This document shows positions 53,940 to 64,000 of a stretch of DNA of 64,000 nt, piece after piece (within the stretch, counting starts at the first letter, position 1; each line of letters opens with the position of its first letter). The stretch is from Leptoclinus maculatus (lineage: Eukaryota; Chordata; Actinopteri; Perciformes; Stichaeidae): assembly GCA_032191485.1 (NCBI GenBank), contig JAVDOI010000002.1, positions 9,849,120 to 9,913,119 on the forward strand. Reading direction: 5' to 3'. Under the pieces are notes generated by a model. The model ran no database searches. It was not told the origin of the DNA and saw only the letters and a list, made by a program, of their open reading frames with translations. Both the position numbers and the translations under genes were made by a program.

Positions 53940-54254
53940 ACAGATACCACTCTGTTACCGAAAAGTTTCGTACAGACGACCGTCTTTTCTTCAGAGCCCA
54001 AAGCTTTTAAAATCGTTTGCCCCCTTTTTGCTTCTCAATCATTCAACTTCAAAAAGTCGGTGTCATAATTCAATACCTCGGGCGTATTATGTAGTAAAAG
54101 TCTGTTTCTTTTGTAAATGACAGTAATGATATGAAACACGTGGATCTGACAGGATAAATACACAAATTAAAAATAATTGTAGAGGCCGTTACTTTTATTG
54201 CATATATTTACTACGTGCTTTTTTATTGATAATTACATACATTACATATAAGAG

Positions 54255-54510
54255 CTTGAATGATTGGTTGATTAATCAACTAGCCATCGACAGAAAATGA
54301 AAACTAAATATCTCTGACCGGTGGGCTGCTGGTCAGACAAATCAAGCAATTTAAAGATGTCTCCTTAAGTTCCTTTGCTTCTTTTTTTTTACTATTTTTA
54401 AAATGTTGTAGATTAAACAACAACAAAAACAAAACAAACAAATGGATTCATCTAAAAAACGTTACTGCAAATTAGTTGATAATCAAATGAATTAGTCTTT
54501 GCAGCCCTAC
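54255..54510. repeat. Decayed common teleost dispersed repeat
   Basis: It starts near GATTGGTTGATTAATCAAC and ends GCAGCCCTAC. In between are the landmarks GGTCAGACAAATCAAGCAATTT and AGATTAAACAA. The right end matches the GTAGGGCTGCAA terminus known from an abundant fish repeat. Family name not assigned. Confidence 0.7.
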
Positions 54511-54855
54511 AACACATGCCAGCGAACATGATATCACTAGGATTTCACAGCCGAGCTTAAGTTTGTGTAAATTAGTCAAATGTAAGAAAGTAAGGAAATT
54601 GTCGATGAATGAAAAAAACGTTCAAAATGTGAATATTGTGACATATTGAGTCACAAACACAACAGTGCGCCCACATTAATGTTGATCTTGTAACTGGAGA
54701 CTTGATTAAGGAGGAAAAAGCTGAGACCAGACGGGATTCTGAAGGAGACAGACACTAACAATATGGATGAGATTAATCCCAGTGGAAACTGGGTTAGGCG
54801 TTCGTCCTCTTTAAGGATTACGCTAGTTAGTCAAAGCTCATCATCAAAAGGTTAC

Positions 54856-54876
54856 GGGGGGGGGGGGGGGGGGGGG
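54856..54876. repeat. Poly-G run (21)
   Basis: Longest G run in the window. Confidence 0.95.
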
Positions 54877-55678
54877 TGCATGAACTCACTCATTCATAGC
54901 GTCTCTTTTTACAATCTTATGATTCTTTATGTGTTTGTCAAAGTTGAAGAATCAAAGAATCACGCTGGAAAAAAGAAAAAAAAAAAAGAAAAAAAAAGTT
55001 TGCACCCGAGGAGCAGTCAGAGCTAACAAATGAGTAGAGCCGCACTACAGCACCAACACATGTGAAAGAAATGAGGACAAAAACTGTTTTGCTTAAAGTT
55101 TCCAAGTGCTATGGAGCAGATGAGTTTTTTTTTTTCAAACTTCATTTGATAAATGAGTCTGTTCCACCATTTAAGGCCTCTCGCAGCAACGCGTCCAACT
55201 TTTCCTCCCCTTTTTTTTTTTTCTTGTTCCTTCTTGCCTTTTTTTCTTTCCCTCTGCTTAGGTCTCCTCACTCTCTGGGGCACATTCCTGCTCTGCTGCT
55301 CCCCCATCTCAGGGCTCAGGAATGCAGCAGACCCAGCCGCCTGAACTAATGACCCTGATTCGTCCATCTCTTTCCCTCCTCTTTCTCTTTCCTCTCAGTC
55401 ATTCACAAGCCATCCCTGCACTTCCTAAACAGATAAGCTGAAGCTAAATGTAATGACCAACGACAAAGAGGTGGCTTTTGTACCTGTTGAATGATCGCTC
55501 GGGTACTTTGACAACACTCTGGTGAAGGTTAAAGTTTTTGTGTGTACTGATAAACAGTTTGTAGTAAAGTGTGGGGTTGATCTTCACTGTACTGTGTCCA
55601 CTGAGAAGTACAACTGACCCACAGTGAAGAGGGCAACTGTGGCTCTTGAAGCTTCTCACCTCTCCCTCCTCCCCTTTG

Positions 55679-55696
55679 CCCCCCCCCCCCCCCCCC
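55679..55696. repeat. Poly-C run (18)
   Basis: Sits about 30 bp from the homeobox-motif block at 55,723. Confidence 0.95.
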
Positions 55697-55722
55697 ACAC
55701 ACACTCCTCATCATCATGGCCC

Positions 55723-55805
55723 CCAGCTGTAGCCTAATGCCCCTACATTCCCCTAATTACTCCAATTAAGCTGTGATTACCCACAATTGCACTCATGCAC
55801 AGTCT
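55723..55805. promoter_or_regulatory. Candidate conserved non-coding element
   Basis: Contains CCTAATTACTCCAATTAAGC and GTGATTACCCACAATTGC, a run of homeodomain core sites unlike the flanking microsatellite DNA. Conservation was not tested. Confidence 0.35.
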
Positions 55806-56499
55806 AGTGGCCTAGTGGTATTATAGCAGCTGTTGAGACGAGTTAAGATACTGCACAAGAAGAAAAAGAGTCCAAGTGTGTTTCCGCTCACAAACCAACC
55901 ACGATACAAATAATACTAAAAAAAAAATCCAGAGGTCTGAGAGCTGGCTGGCTGTTTTTGCAAAAATCAAAAGAGCGTTTCCTTTTGATCAACTCGCTCC
56001 TGACATCGCCGCTGGGCTGGTTCTGTTACTGAGAGACTAAAACTCAGAGTGCTGGAAGTAATGATACTTAAATCTTGCTTCTTTTTTTTGGGGGGGGGGG
56101 GGGAATAAGAAGACAGCATTAAGGAAGGCCCACAGCCTGCATCCACAGCTCTTAGACATCACACTATTATGCACACGATACCACCCTAGCCGGGCTGCGT
56201 GGCATTGAGAGACGGAGCGAGCAACACATACTATGAAATATTCAGGGTATCCAGCTGGGCTTTCACTGCATACATAATCATTCTCATTGCTGCACAGCCA
56301 ATGTGGAAACGGTGTGCCGCGCAGACACAACACACACTATATGAAGTGGTGCAGGTAAGGGTGAACAACCCAACCAATAGTGTGTGTTGCTGTACATTAA
56401 CTGTAAATGCCTTCCACACATAGGGAGAGATAAGACTTAAACGCACTCAGTATATCATTGCTCAGCTCACAACACAAGCTTTATCCTTGTCTGTCTTTT

Positions 56500-56995
56500 C
56501 CCTCGCTAGCATCCCCTTTTTTCACTCTGTCTCCCCCCAACACACATCCCCTCCCCCCCTCTCCCTTTCAGCGCACCCCCACCAACCTCCCCCAGTGCCC
56601 CCCCCCCCCCCACCCCCCCCTCCCTCTGTTCTCCATTTCAGTCGAGTTCTCCATGTGAGCCGCAATCCCTCATGCTGTCAGCCCCCCCCCCCCCTCTCCC
56701 TCTCTCTGTAGACAGACAGGATTAGCATTTTAATTGCATCAGCTCCCTTGGGTATTCTCAGCCTTTCACTGGGAGAGAGCAAGGGAGCGGGGGAGAGAGG
56801 GAGAGAGAGGGAGAGAGGGAGAGGATAGAAGGAAAAAAGGGGAAAAAAGGTAAAGAGAGAGAGAGAGAGAGAGGGTAGAAGGAGAACCAAGGAGAATTGA
56901 AAAAAGGAGTCACAGGAGAAGATATGTGTGCAAGAGAGGAAGAGACCGAGAGGGAGAGAGAGAGAGGGAGAGAGAGAGAGAGAGAGAGGCTACAG
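56500..56995. repeat. Pyrimidine-rich then purine-rich low-complexity block
   Basis: 56,500-56,710 is C/T-rich with C runs at 56,598 and 56,682. 56,764-56,995 is G/A-rich with many GAGA and GGGAGAGA units. The 50 bp between them look unique. Confidence 0.85.
56708..56775. promoter_or_regulatory. Candidate conserved non-coding element
   Basis: A complex stretch with GATTAGCATTTTAATTGCAT lies between two low-complexity blocks, which suggests constraint. Confidence 0.3.
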
Positions 56996-57571
56996 AAATA
57001 TACAGAATCCAGAGTACAGACGTGCCACAGAGCAGGCGAGCCAGAAAGAGTGAAAAGATAGGACTGTGAAAACATCAGCTTTTCCTTTCACTACAGACAG
57101 AGAACTCAGATAAAGAGAACGGGCCACAGAAAGATGAATTTTACAATGAAAATATGCTACATGAATATGCAAATTCACCTCGCAAAAACAAATCTCAACT
57201 GCGGCTCTGGAGGTGTGAAAGGTAAAACCCTGTCGAAGGATTAAAACAGTGAAGGCAATACAAATGTGCCAGGGAAAATAGAAACGGGGGCCAATCTGCC
57301 TCGTCCGTGTTACACTACGCTCTCAGATGTTAAGAACATATACAAAAAAAACTAAAAACAGAATTCCTGTACCAAGCATGACCCTGAGGATAGTTGTTTA
57401 AACCCCACAAGGTTGGATTTGGTTTCTACGTTGAATGAAACCACGAGGAACTTTCATTTGACTACATTTGAATACCTAATCTAGTCGTGATGGAGGAGTT
57501 TACTTTATAGGTCAGATATAGTGTGACACTGATTTCATAACCATGTTTAAGTTCCTAACAGTGACTTTAAG

Positions 57572-57680
57572 TCAGGACTGCATGATTATGGACAAAATTC
57601 TATTAACGATTATTTTTGATAAATTTTGAAATCACAATTTTTCATCAATTTTAGGGACAAAATATTTGTATTACGCTCTC
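57572..57680. repeat. Old repeat remnant
   Basis: GACTGCATGATTATGG followed by ATTAACGATTATTTTTGAT resembles the end of a frequent fish repeat. It is decayed, without clear limits. Confidence 0.4.
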
Positions 57681-58670
57681 ATTAAAGTAAACGGAGCACT
57701 GCTTTCACATCGATGTTATGCTAGAGTCCTGCTAATGTACAAATATTTGCATTAAAATAAGACCTAATAAAAGGTCCTTATTAGAGAGGCACAGACCACG
57801 ATCCTATTGACTGATTCTGCTTTCTGATTTTTTTAAAGTCTGACCTGGCAATACGGATTTTTGCAGATTCTTATTTTCTTTCTAATACAATTGACAGCAA
57901 GACGTCCAGGAACGTCCCAAAAAATGATTTCAGTGTAAACCGTCAAAGATTCTACATTTTATCATGTTTATTATTGTCCTCTATACAAAACTGATTGTAT
58001 TTCTATTTAAATACTTTAAATAAATAAAAATGTTGTCCTTAGTATTTTTAATAATATATTATAAGCTGATTATAGCCAACGTTAGTGTTAAGAAGTTAAA
58101 CAGGTCATGATTCCCTCTCTAATATGCATTTATATAGCTGTAAAAACAACTCTTTCAAACAACTGTGTTTATTCAAGTTTCTCGCCAAATTTTAAATAAA
58201 ACCTCTAAAACAATGTGTCTGTTAGCTCGGTTATAAGCAGGACTGTTCTATGGACCCCATGCTGTCGGCAGACGAGCCAATCACTGCAATTACTCTGAGC
58301 AGCATGCATGGGAATGAATCACATTATATGAAAGTGTCTAATTAAGTTAATTGCTCCAAATATTTTACGGTTGTTCCTCTGCAGCTTATTTTGGACTTTC
58401 AATGACGAGCTTCATGCCTTCTTCACTCCTGCTGAAGAACTGTGTGGATGTGGCGTTACTGTCTGTGCCACTGTGTGCCTCATGAACGGGGGAAAAAAAA
58501 TCTATTATGAGACTGATACATTCCTGCTAATTAACAAATCTTTGCATTAAAATAAGTTTCTTCTATTTCTTCTATTCTATTTTCAACATTCAAGAATGCA
58601 TTTCACAGGATGCTGCTGCAGGTGTAGCGGGATGGCAGCTTCCCAAAATTGAGGCCAAAACATCTCAATA

Positions 58671-58682
58671 GCCCCCTGGTGG
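58671..58682 (-). promoter_or_regulatory. CTCF-like motif, reverse orientation
   Basis: GCCCCCTGGTGG on the plus strand, so CCACCAGGGGGC on the minus strand, a perfect CTCF core. The flanks (CATCTCAATA before it) suggest it may ride in a dispersed repeat. Confidence 0.45.
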
Positions 58683-59519
58683 CTGGCTGTTAGTTTAGGA
58701 AGCGCTTGATTCGATATGCGGCGGCGTTTCCCATAAGCGGAACACTATTCTACACATTAATACCAAAGTCCATCATGCTCATTAACTGCCGGGAAGCCTA
58801 AATCGTGATAGAGAACAATATTTGATCAATTGTGCAACCCGTGTGACAAAACCCAAACATGACCAGACTAAATATGAATTCTGTTTTTCCAAATTGTAAT
58901 GTTGCACCACTTCGACCTCCACTATGTTTACCTTTAAAATGCATGCAGTGAAATACAAACTTCGAGTTCATTACGCCCAATTAGTCCCCCAGTAAAGTCT
59001 GTTCATGTAAAATGTCTCCGATATCACCACTAGCAGTCTTTAGCAATCGGAGTAGGAACCCTGATGCTAATGGCACTTTATTTACAAAATCATATGATGT
59101 AACAATCAATTAATGTCAACTTTCACCAACAACTTCCTCCGAGTCATTTGATCTCCCGTGCCATTTCGGTAGAATATAGGTTGCTCAGAAAACGGGGCTT
59201 GGGTGAATAAAATGTTGCCTTAGGCGAGTTGTAGAATATGGCGTTGGAAATTAATAACTTCCCCGATGGGCATTTTGCCAAATGGATAATGCGTATATGC
59301 TAAATTTCTACGGTAAATTCAACGTAAAAAGCGTGTACCCCATTCTTCTAAAATGGCATTTCTGTGGAGTACAATCTACTTAATGAGCCTGATCCATATG
59401 TTCGTTGCTACTTTAAGCAGCTCACACTAATCAGCATCTGTTTGGGTAGAGTCCTGTTGCACGCAGCCCCCCACTCTGACACACACACACACACACACGG
59501 TATGCATTCAGAGCAAACA

Positions 59520-59625
59520 CAGTGTGGTCTGATTAAGGTGTGAATTGGAGAACTCACACCTTGGGCAAACACAACAACACTTCAGTCCAACACATCATTA
59601 ATCAGCCCTTAATTAACTAAAGAGA
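59520..59625. promoter_or_regulatory. Candidate conserved non-coding element
   Basis: CATCATTAATCAGCCCTTAA with TTAATTAACTAA, followed at once by an AG microsatellite. Confidence 0.3.
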
Positions 59626-60284
59626 GAGAGAGAGAGAGAGAGACGTGGACACTCGAGTGATGACTACGTGTACCCCCCTTGAATGGTCATACACAAATAC
59701 ACCATCACACAAACAAAAACACACACAAACACTAATGAGGGATAGATCACTTCAGGTTGTCACTTAATCTGCACAAATAGAAGGCATGAAAGGATCTACA
59801 ATGAATGTTCCCTCCGTCTATAATTCCTATGAATAGTGTAATAGAATTGTTTCCGACAGTTCTCTGCAGGTCAAAAGTTACTATTTTAATCAGCAAATAA
59901 AATGTGTATTTAACTTTAGGAATACTGGCAACGCTAAAATTTAAATATAGCAATGCAATTCTAATTATTAACCACCTCCACAATTATGATCAGCACACAT
60001 TGTTCCTCAAAACACCCGTGGACTCGTAACTAACCACACATTGATGTTATTTTAGGCAACTAGGAAATAGATATTTTTCGGTGTCAATATGGCACAATAG
60101 TGCTTTAACAAACGGTGTTTAAAAAGGTTAGTGAAACACTGTTGAGCACCAGTAACTACATCACCAACATGATATCACCAGTCTAGTACAGTTCTGCGCG
60201 CAGAGAGAGAGAAAAAAAGAAGAGACAAGTAGGAATTTGAAATGTCACAGGAGGAAGAGGAGGATGACGAAGAGCACCTCAGCA

Positions 60285-60520
60285 GGAGGCTTGTTAAAGC
60301 ACCGCCAGGATCTTCCCCCAGTCAACTCTCATCAGGCCAGCTGCCTCCTGTGCTCATTAGCGCAGACTCTTAAGGAGCTCCTAAAGACTTTGTGAAAAAT
60401 GAACGCTCATTTGAGAGGTCGTTAATTTGCACTGTTATGCAAATTAGGTGGCAATTAAGCGATAGATCAGAAGAGCAGTGCCCATTTATAACAAGTGAAC
60501 AAGCATTATGACACAGTCAG
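60285..60520. promoter_or_regulatory. Candidate conserved non-coding element (strongest)
   Basis: Over 200 bp of complex, repeat-free sequence with GCTCATTAGCGCAGACTC, TCGTTAATTTGCACTG, an octamer ATGCAAAT at about 60,438 and GGCAATTAAGCGATAG. Intron 2 of PBX genes is known to carry developmental enhancers; conservation was not tested here. Confidence 0.45.
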
Positions 60521-60902
60521 ATGGTGCCGGAGAGAGAGAGAGAGAGCCGGGGCTACATGGTTAGTCTGCACGGGTCCGATGTACCAGTTTAGTAAGGAAT
60601 CAGATCACTGTGTCTGCGGTATGTCTGCCTGGTCTGGGTAACAATTTACCAGCGGTGTTACAGGAGGGTGTTCTGAATTGGCTCCGCTAACCTGTGCACA
60701 CATGAATGAACACACATATTACAAACTGATGGAAACAAAAACTAATTATCTTTCCAGAATACGGATTTATTCTGGATTAGCATCAATCCATCCATCGATA
60801 CTGATGAAGAGTGCCACAAGCTTAGAAGCAGCATGGGCTTCCCATTATCTGTAATAACCCCAATGCATACTGCTAACCCCAATGCATACTGCTAATCCCC
60901 CA

Positions 60903-60917
60903 CCCCCCCCCCCCCCC
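60903..60917. repeat. Poly-C run (15)
   Basis: Preceded by two tandem copies of an 18-bp sequence (CCCCAATGCATACTGCTA) at about 60,859-60,894. Confidence 0.9.
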
Positions 60918-61033
60918 TTTACCAGCCCCGATGTTTCCATCTCGCCCCTGCATTGATGACATGGTGTGAAATATACAAACATACTGTCTGGGACAGCAAT
61001 GTGCACTACTGCAGAGGGGTGGAAGGCTCCCAT

Positions 61034-61215
61034 CAATTGTAATTAATCCTTAATTAGTCAGGATTAGGAGCTAGGCTCTGGCACTCGCCCACCCCACCGC
61101 CACCAAACTAATGCAATCCAGCTGAGACCACATTTACATATCTTTAATTAAAGAGACGCCTTCTTCTTTTTAAGAGCAAAGCCTGAAAGCAATGCGAGAG
61201 GCATAGATATGCTGA
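61034..61215. promoter_or_regulatory. Candidate conserved non-coding element
   Basis: GTAATTAATCCTTAATTAG, AACTAATGCAATCCAGC and ATCTTTAATTAAAGAGACG in 130 bp; complex sequence next to a poly-C run. Confidence 0.4.
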
Positions 61216-63980
61216 GAGGGAGAGCAGATGAGATGAAGCGGTAGGAGTCCGCCCTAGTGGGGGATCCTTGACCAATACCGATGGGTCACTCAATATCTCC
61301 TGGTTTCTTGTTGTCGGGGCTTAAACTCGTGAACATTTCTGCATCCAAAATAAGCGGAAAGTGTGCCTTGCCTATCGTGTCACTCCGGCCAATTCAATTT
61401 CAGCAATGTCTGTCACCAGTATGCAAAGTCTTATTTGTTGCCCTTTTTAATTAAGTAAGTAACCCCAATGAAACATGGCACTAATAAATCTGTATTTCAT
61501 TTTCTGTTTAACGTCAATTTCCAGCACTCAAATGGCAGCAAATGCTTCATCGTTGTTGACCCACGTTCTTCACTCCTCTTCCAACAAACCCTAACCCGAC
61601 TGTTCTGCCGTCAAACTGTATACGTTCTTAGTGAATTAGATCGGACAGAAGAAAACCTAGCTGTGGGCATTTGTGCTAATATAACCATGCAATCCATGAA
61701 TTCATCACGCAGTCTTCCACTGAGCTTTTCCCGTCCTACAAACACTCCACACAGCAGTTCCCCTCGTCAATATACAGCAGAGGTCCAGTTCCTACAGGAA
61801 TTATACCACATGGGGGAATCAGTTGGCCCACACACCATTAGGCCCACGCTGAAGGTTGGGGTGCGCTGCCTCCCCACTTTGGGCTGGGTGGTGGTGGGGG
61901 GGCGGGGTGGTGGTGTGTCTGTCAGGGCCAGGGGTCTGTGTGATATTAGCCGTCTGCCAATCTGGCTTGGGGAATGGACACCGAGTAATTACTCCTGCTC
62001 TTACTGCCTCATCAATCTCCCTGTATCGCTCCTGCAACAACCCCCCCCCCCCCCCTCCCCAACACACACTATCTTTTTTTTCCGTTCTCTTCTGCAAAGA
62101 GGTCGGGGAAAGAAAAAAACAAAAACACAATTGAGTGGCAGGACAGCACAAAAACAACAGAGAATCCTGAAAAAGCCAATGAGATATAAATCCAGCCTCA
62201 CTGGATAGTGAGCGTAAATATAAAACACCAGAGGATTTGACCAAGGGAAGTGTGGCTGCACAAAGGTGGACGACCTATTCTTGTTTTAAACCCAAGAGAT
62301 AGTAAAACTGACAATGCCGGTTTGGTAGCTTCACATAAGGTCACATTTCTACCACAAAACTATTTTTATCTCCTTACTGCTTCTGGCTTAAAAAGGCAAT
62401 GCATGCCTTTCCCTCATAAAAAATATAATAAGACTTCCCACAGGTTCCTAACAACTCATAAAATGTTATGGCTCTGTTCCAAATTGGGCTCTTTTGAAAA
62501 CTAATAATAATTAAGTTGCCTTAATGAGGCATGTGATTCACTAGCCTCCGTGTACTGTAGTCTGTCAAAGTCTGTGGAATGGAAACACCTAAATCAACGC
62601 TGAAGAGGTTTTTCCCAACAGGACAGCACTGGTGTGTGATGTTTGGTCATCAATTTCATGCATAGCCTCTAAATTAAACAGACACAAATTCAAATGAGGT
62701 TGTGTTTGTGTTTGTCGTAGCTGTGAATTAACACATGGAAAGCATGTGTGACTTTTAATGCCGTTTTGTTTTCGGTAGTTTTTACAAATACAAGCGTGCT
62801 GTAATTCAATTAACATGTAATTGGGACCATTTTGTTGCTGAAATGGTATTTAGACTACCCGAGTGCTGTGAATGCCACGGTGGAGCAACGACGCCACGGT
62901 TTTTAAAAACACTACGACCCCAAAATGAGCCGGTTTAACATCCGTTGTTTCATAGTTTGGTTGCTCTCTGAAAAAGGAGTTTTGTGCCAGTTTGTAGGCT
63001 GACAGAAAATACAAGGATCCATTCAGATAAACACTGCGAAACAAGGGGCTGCATTGGTGTGTATGTGCGGCTACAGGTTACAGGATAACATGTGAACCAC
63101 TTTGAAGGCTTTTTAAATGCCAAGAAGCTGCACGGTGGTTTATACTCCTTTGAGGTCGGATTGTACAACTCTCGACAGTCAACGCAGCCGTCATATATTT
63201 TCTTCATCAACGTCTCACTCGTATTAATTCCTTTTTTTACTAATTGTATTTGTAGTAATTGATAAGCCATCATAACTACACAGGGGCTGCTTTCATATTA
63301 AATGTAACCAGGAATAGCACTGAAAATCATAAAGCAGAGAGGGAGTTCATGGAGGAGGCTAAATCTCACCATTCATCCATCTTGTCAAAACATTAATAGG
63401 ATGTGATGATGGGTTGTCAGCTAGCCGCTTTGCCAACATACTAGCTAAGTGCTGCTGGCTCTGTTGGCAGCCATCGACTGGGAGATGTCGGTGCTTGTAT
63501 GCGTTTAGAAAAATAAGACATTTCCATCCAGCATTAGGTAAATATCAGTCAAATTTAAGGCAATGAATGTGATCCAAAATCCTCTGACAAACTCAGATCA
63601 GATGATGCAAAAGAGAGCGGTGAGTGAGGCAGACCGCAAACACCCAGACACATTGTGAGGACACCGAACAGAGCAATCAACTGGCTCAAGTTAACATCAC
63701 GCTGGCTGCAGGCCATCGGGATGTACGTGTTGTTAAACCCTCACTGTTGCTGCGGGGTGCACGGCCCAATACGAGTGGTGGTGTATAGATGCATGCGGAA
63801 CATGAGAGAGGTTGTGTCTTTGACTTTCAACAGTAAGAGATGACGCGGAGCTACACAGGTAAGATGCTCGCCAGTTTGCCACCATTTCTACTCAGCCATC
63901 CAGCAGCATTATCGCACGGAGCTGTTTATCAGACAGCTTATCAAGATGAGTGTTAGGGGGGTGTGAACTTGTCCAAGTCA
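61216..63980. other. Remaining intron sequence
   Basis: Mixed AT-rich DNA with a C run at 62,041-62,055. A 246-codon open frame (61,468-62,208) has no recognisable domain and is low-complexity towards its end. I see no exon. Confidence 0.5.
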
Positions 63981-64000
63981 GGGGGGGGGGGGGGGGGGGG
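63981..64000. repeat. Poly-G run at window end
   Basis: 20 G residues up to the last base; may continue beyond the window. Confidence 0.95.

Noticed and set aside
56707..56890. Ser-Leu rich minus-strand frames (70-105 codons)
   Set aside because: They come from the GAGA-rich low-complexity block.
61468..62208. 246-codon open frame on the plus strand
   Set aside because: No domain, low-complexity Gly/Pro end across G and C runs, and no splice-consistent neighbours; it lies in the inferred pbx4 intron.

Overview
The window looks like teleost fish genomic DNA. It has short intron-split vertebrate genes, dense dinucleotide microsatellites, fish-type dispersed repeats and a very large tRNA gene array. 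All calls were made by eye; nothing was searched or folded by computer.

Region 1 (1 to about 37,690) is one head-to-tail array of tRNA-Glu(UUC) genes, all on the minus strand. The unit is about 166 bp, a tRNA of 70-72 bp plus an AT-rich spacer of about 94 bp, so there are roughly 225-230 units; the array runs off the left edge. I find 74 copies with a full canonical cloverleaf, seven lightly altered copies, and many units with a 2-nt deletion in the variable arm and other changes. In the first 8.3 kb intact and degenerate units alternate strictly (about 332 bp period, one slip). Intact copies form two classes by the variable arm (class G and class A), and the class nearly predicts whether a Pol III TTTT terminator follows. 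Larger duplications (1,485, 2,490, 3,637, 5,455 and about 21,016 bp) are nested in the array.

Region 2 (about 37,690-40,870) is repeat-rich intergenic DNA. It holds decayed copies of an AT-rich minisatellite related to the tRNA spacer, a fish-type DNA-transposon-like repeat, and four CTCF-like motifs in one orientation.

Region 3 (about 40,880-43,600, plus strand) is a lysophosphatidic acid receptor gene, best called lpar2. It has two coding exons that join in TM6 and a possible 5' non-coding exon.

Region 4 (about 44,250-64,000, minus strand) is a PBX homeobox gene, best called pbx4, convergent with lpar2. Seven exons (47,698-53,236) give about 335 residues covering the end of PBC-A, PBC-B, the TALE homeodomain and the C-terminal tail. 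The first two exons are not visible and should lie beyond position 64,000. The 53.2-64 kb stretch is then mostly intron, with microsatellites, old repeats and AT-rich homeodomain-motif blocks that look like conserved non-coding elements. LPAR2 and PBX4 are also neighbours on human chromosome 19, which supports both names.
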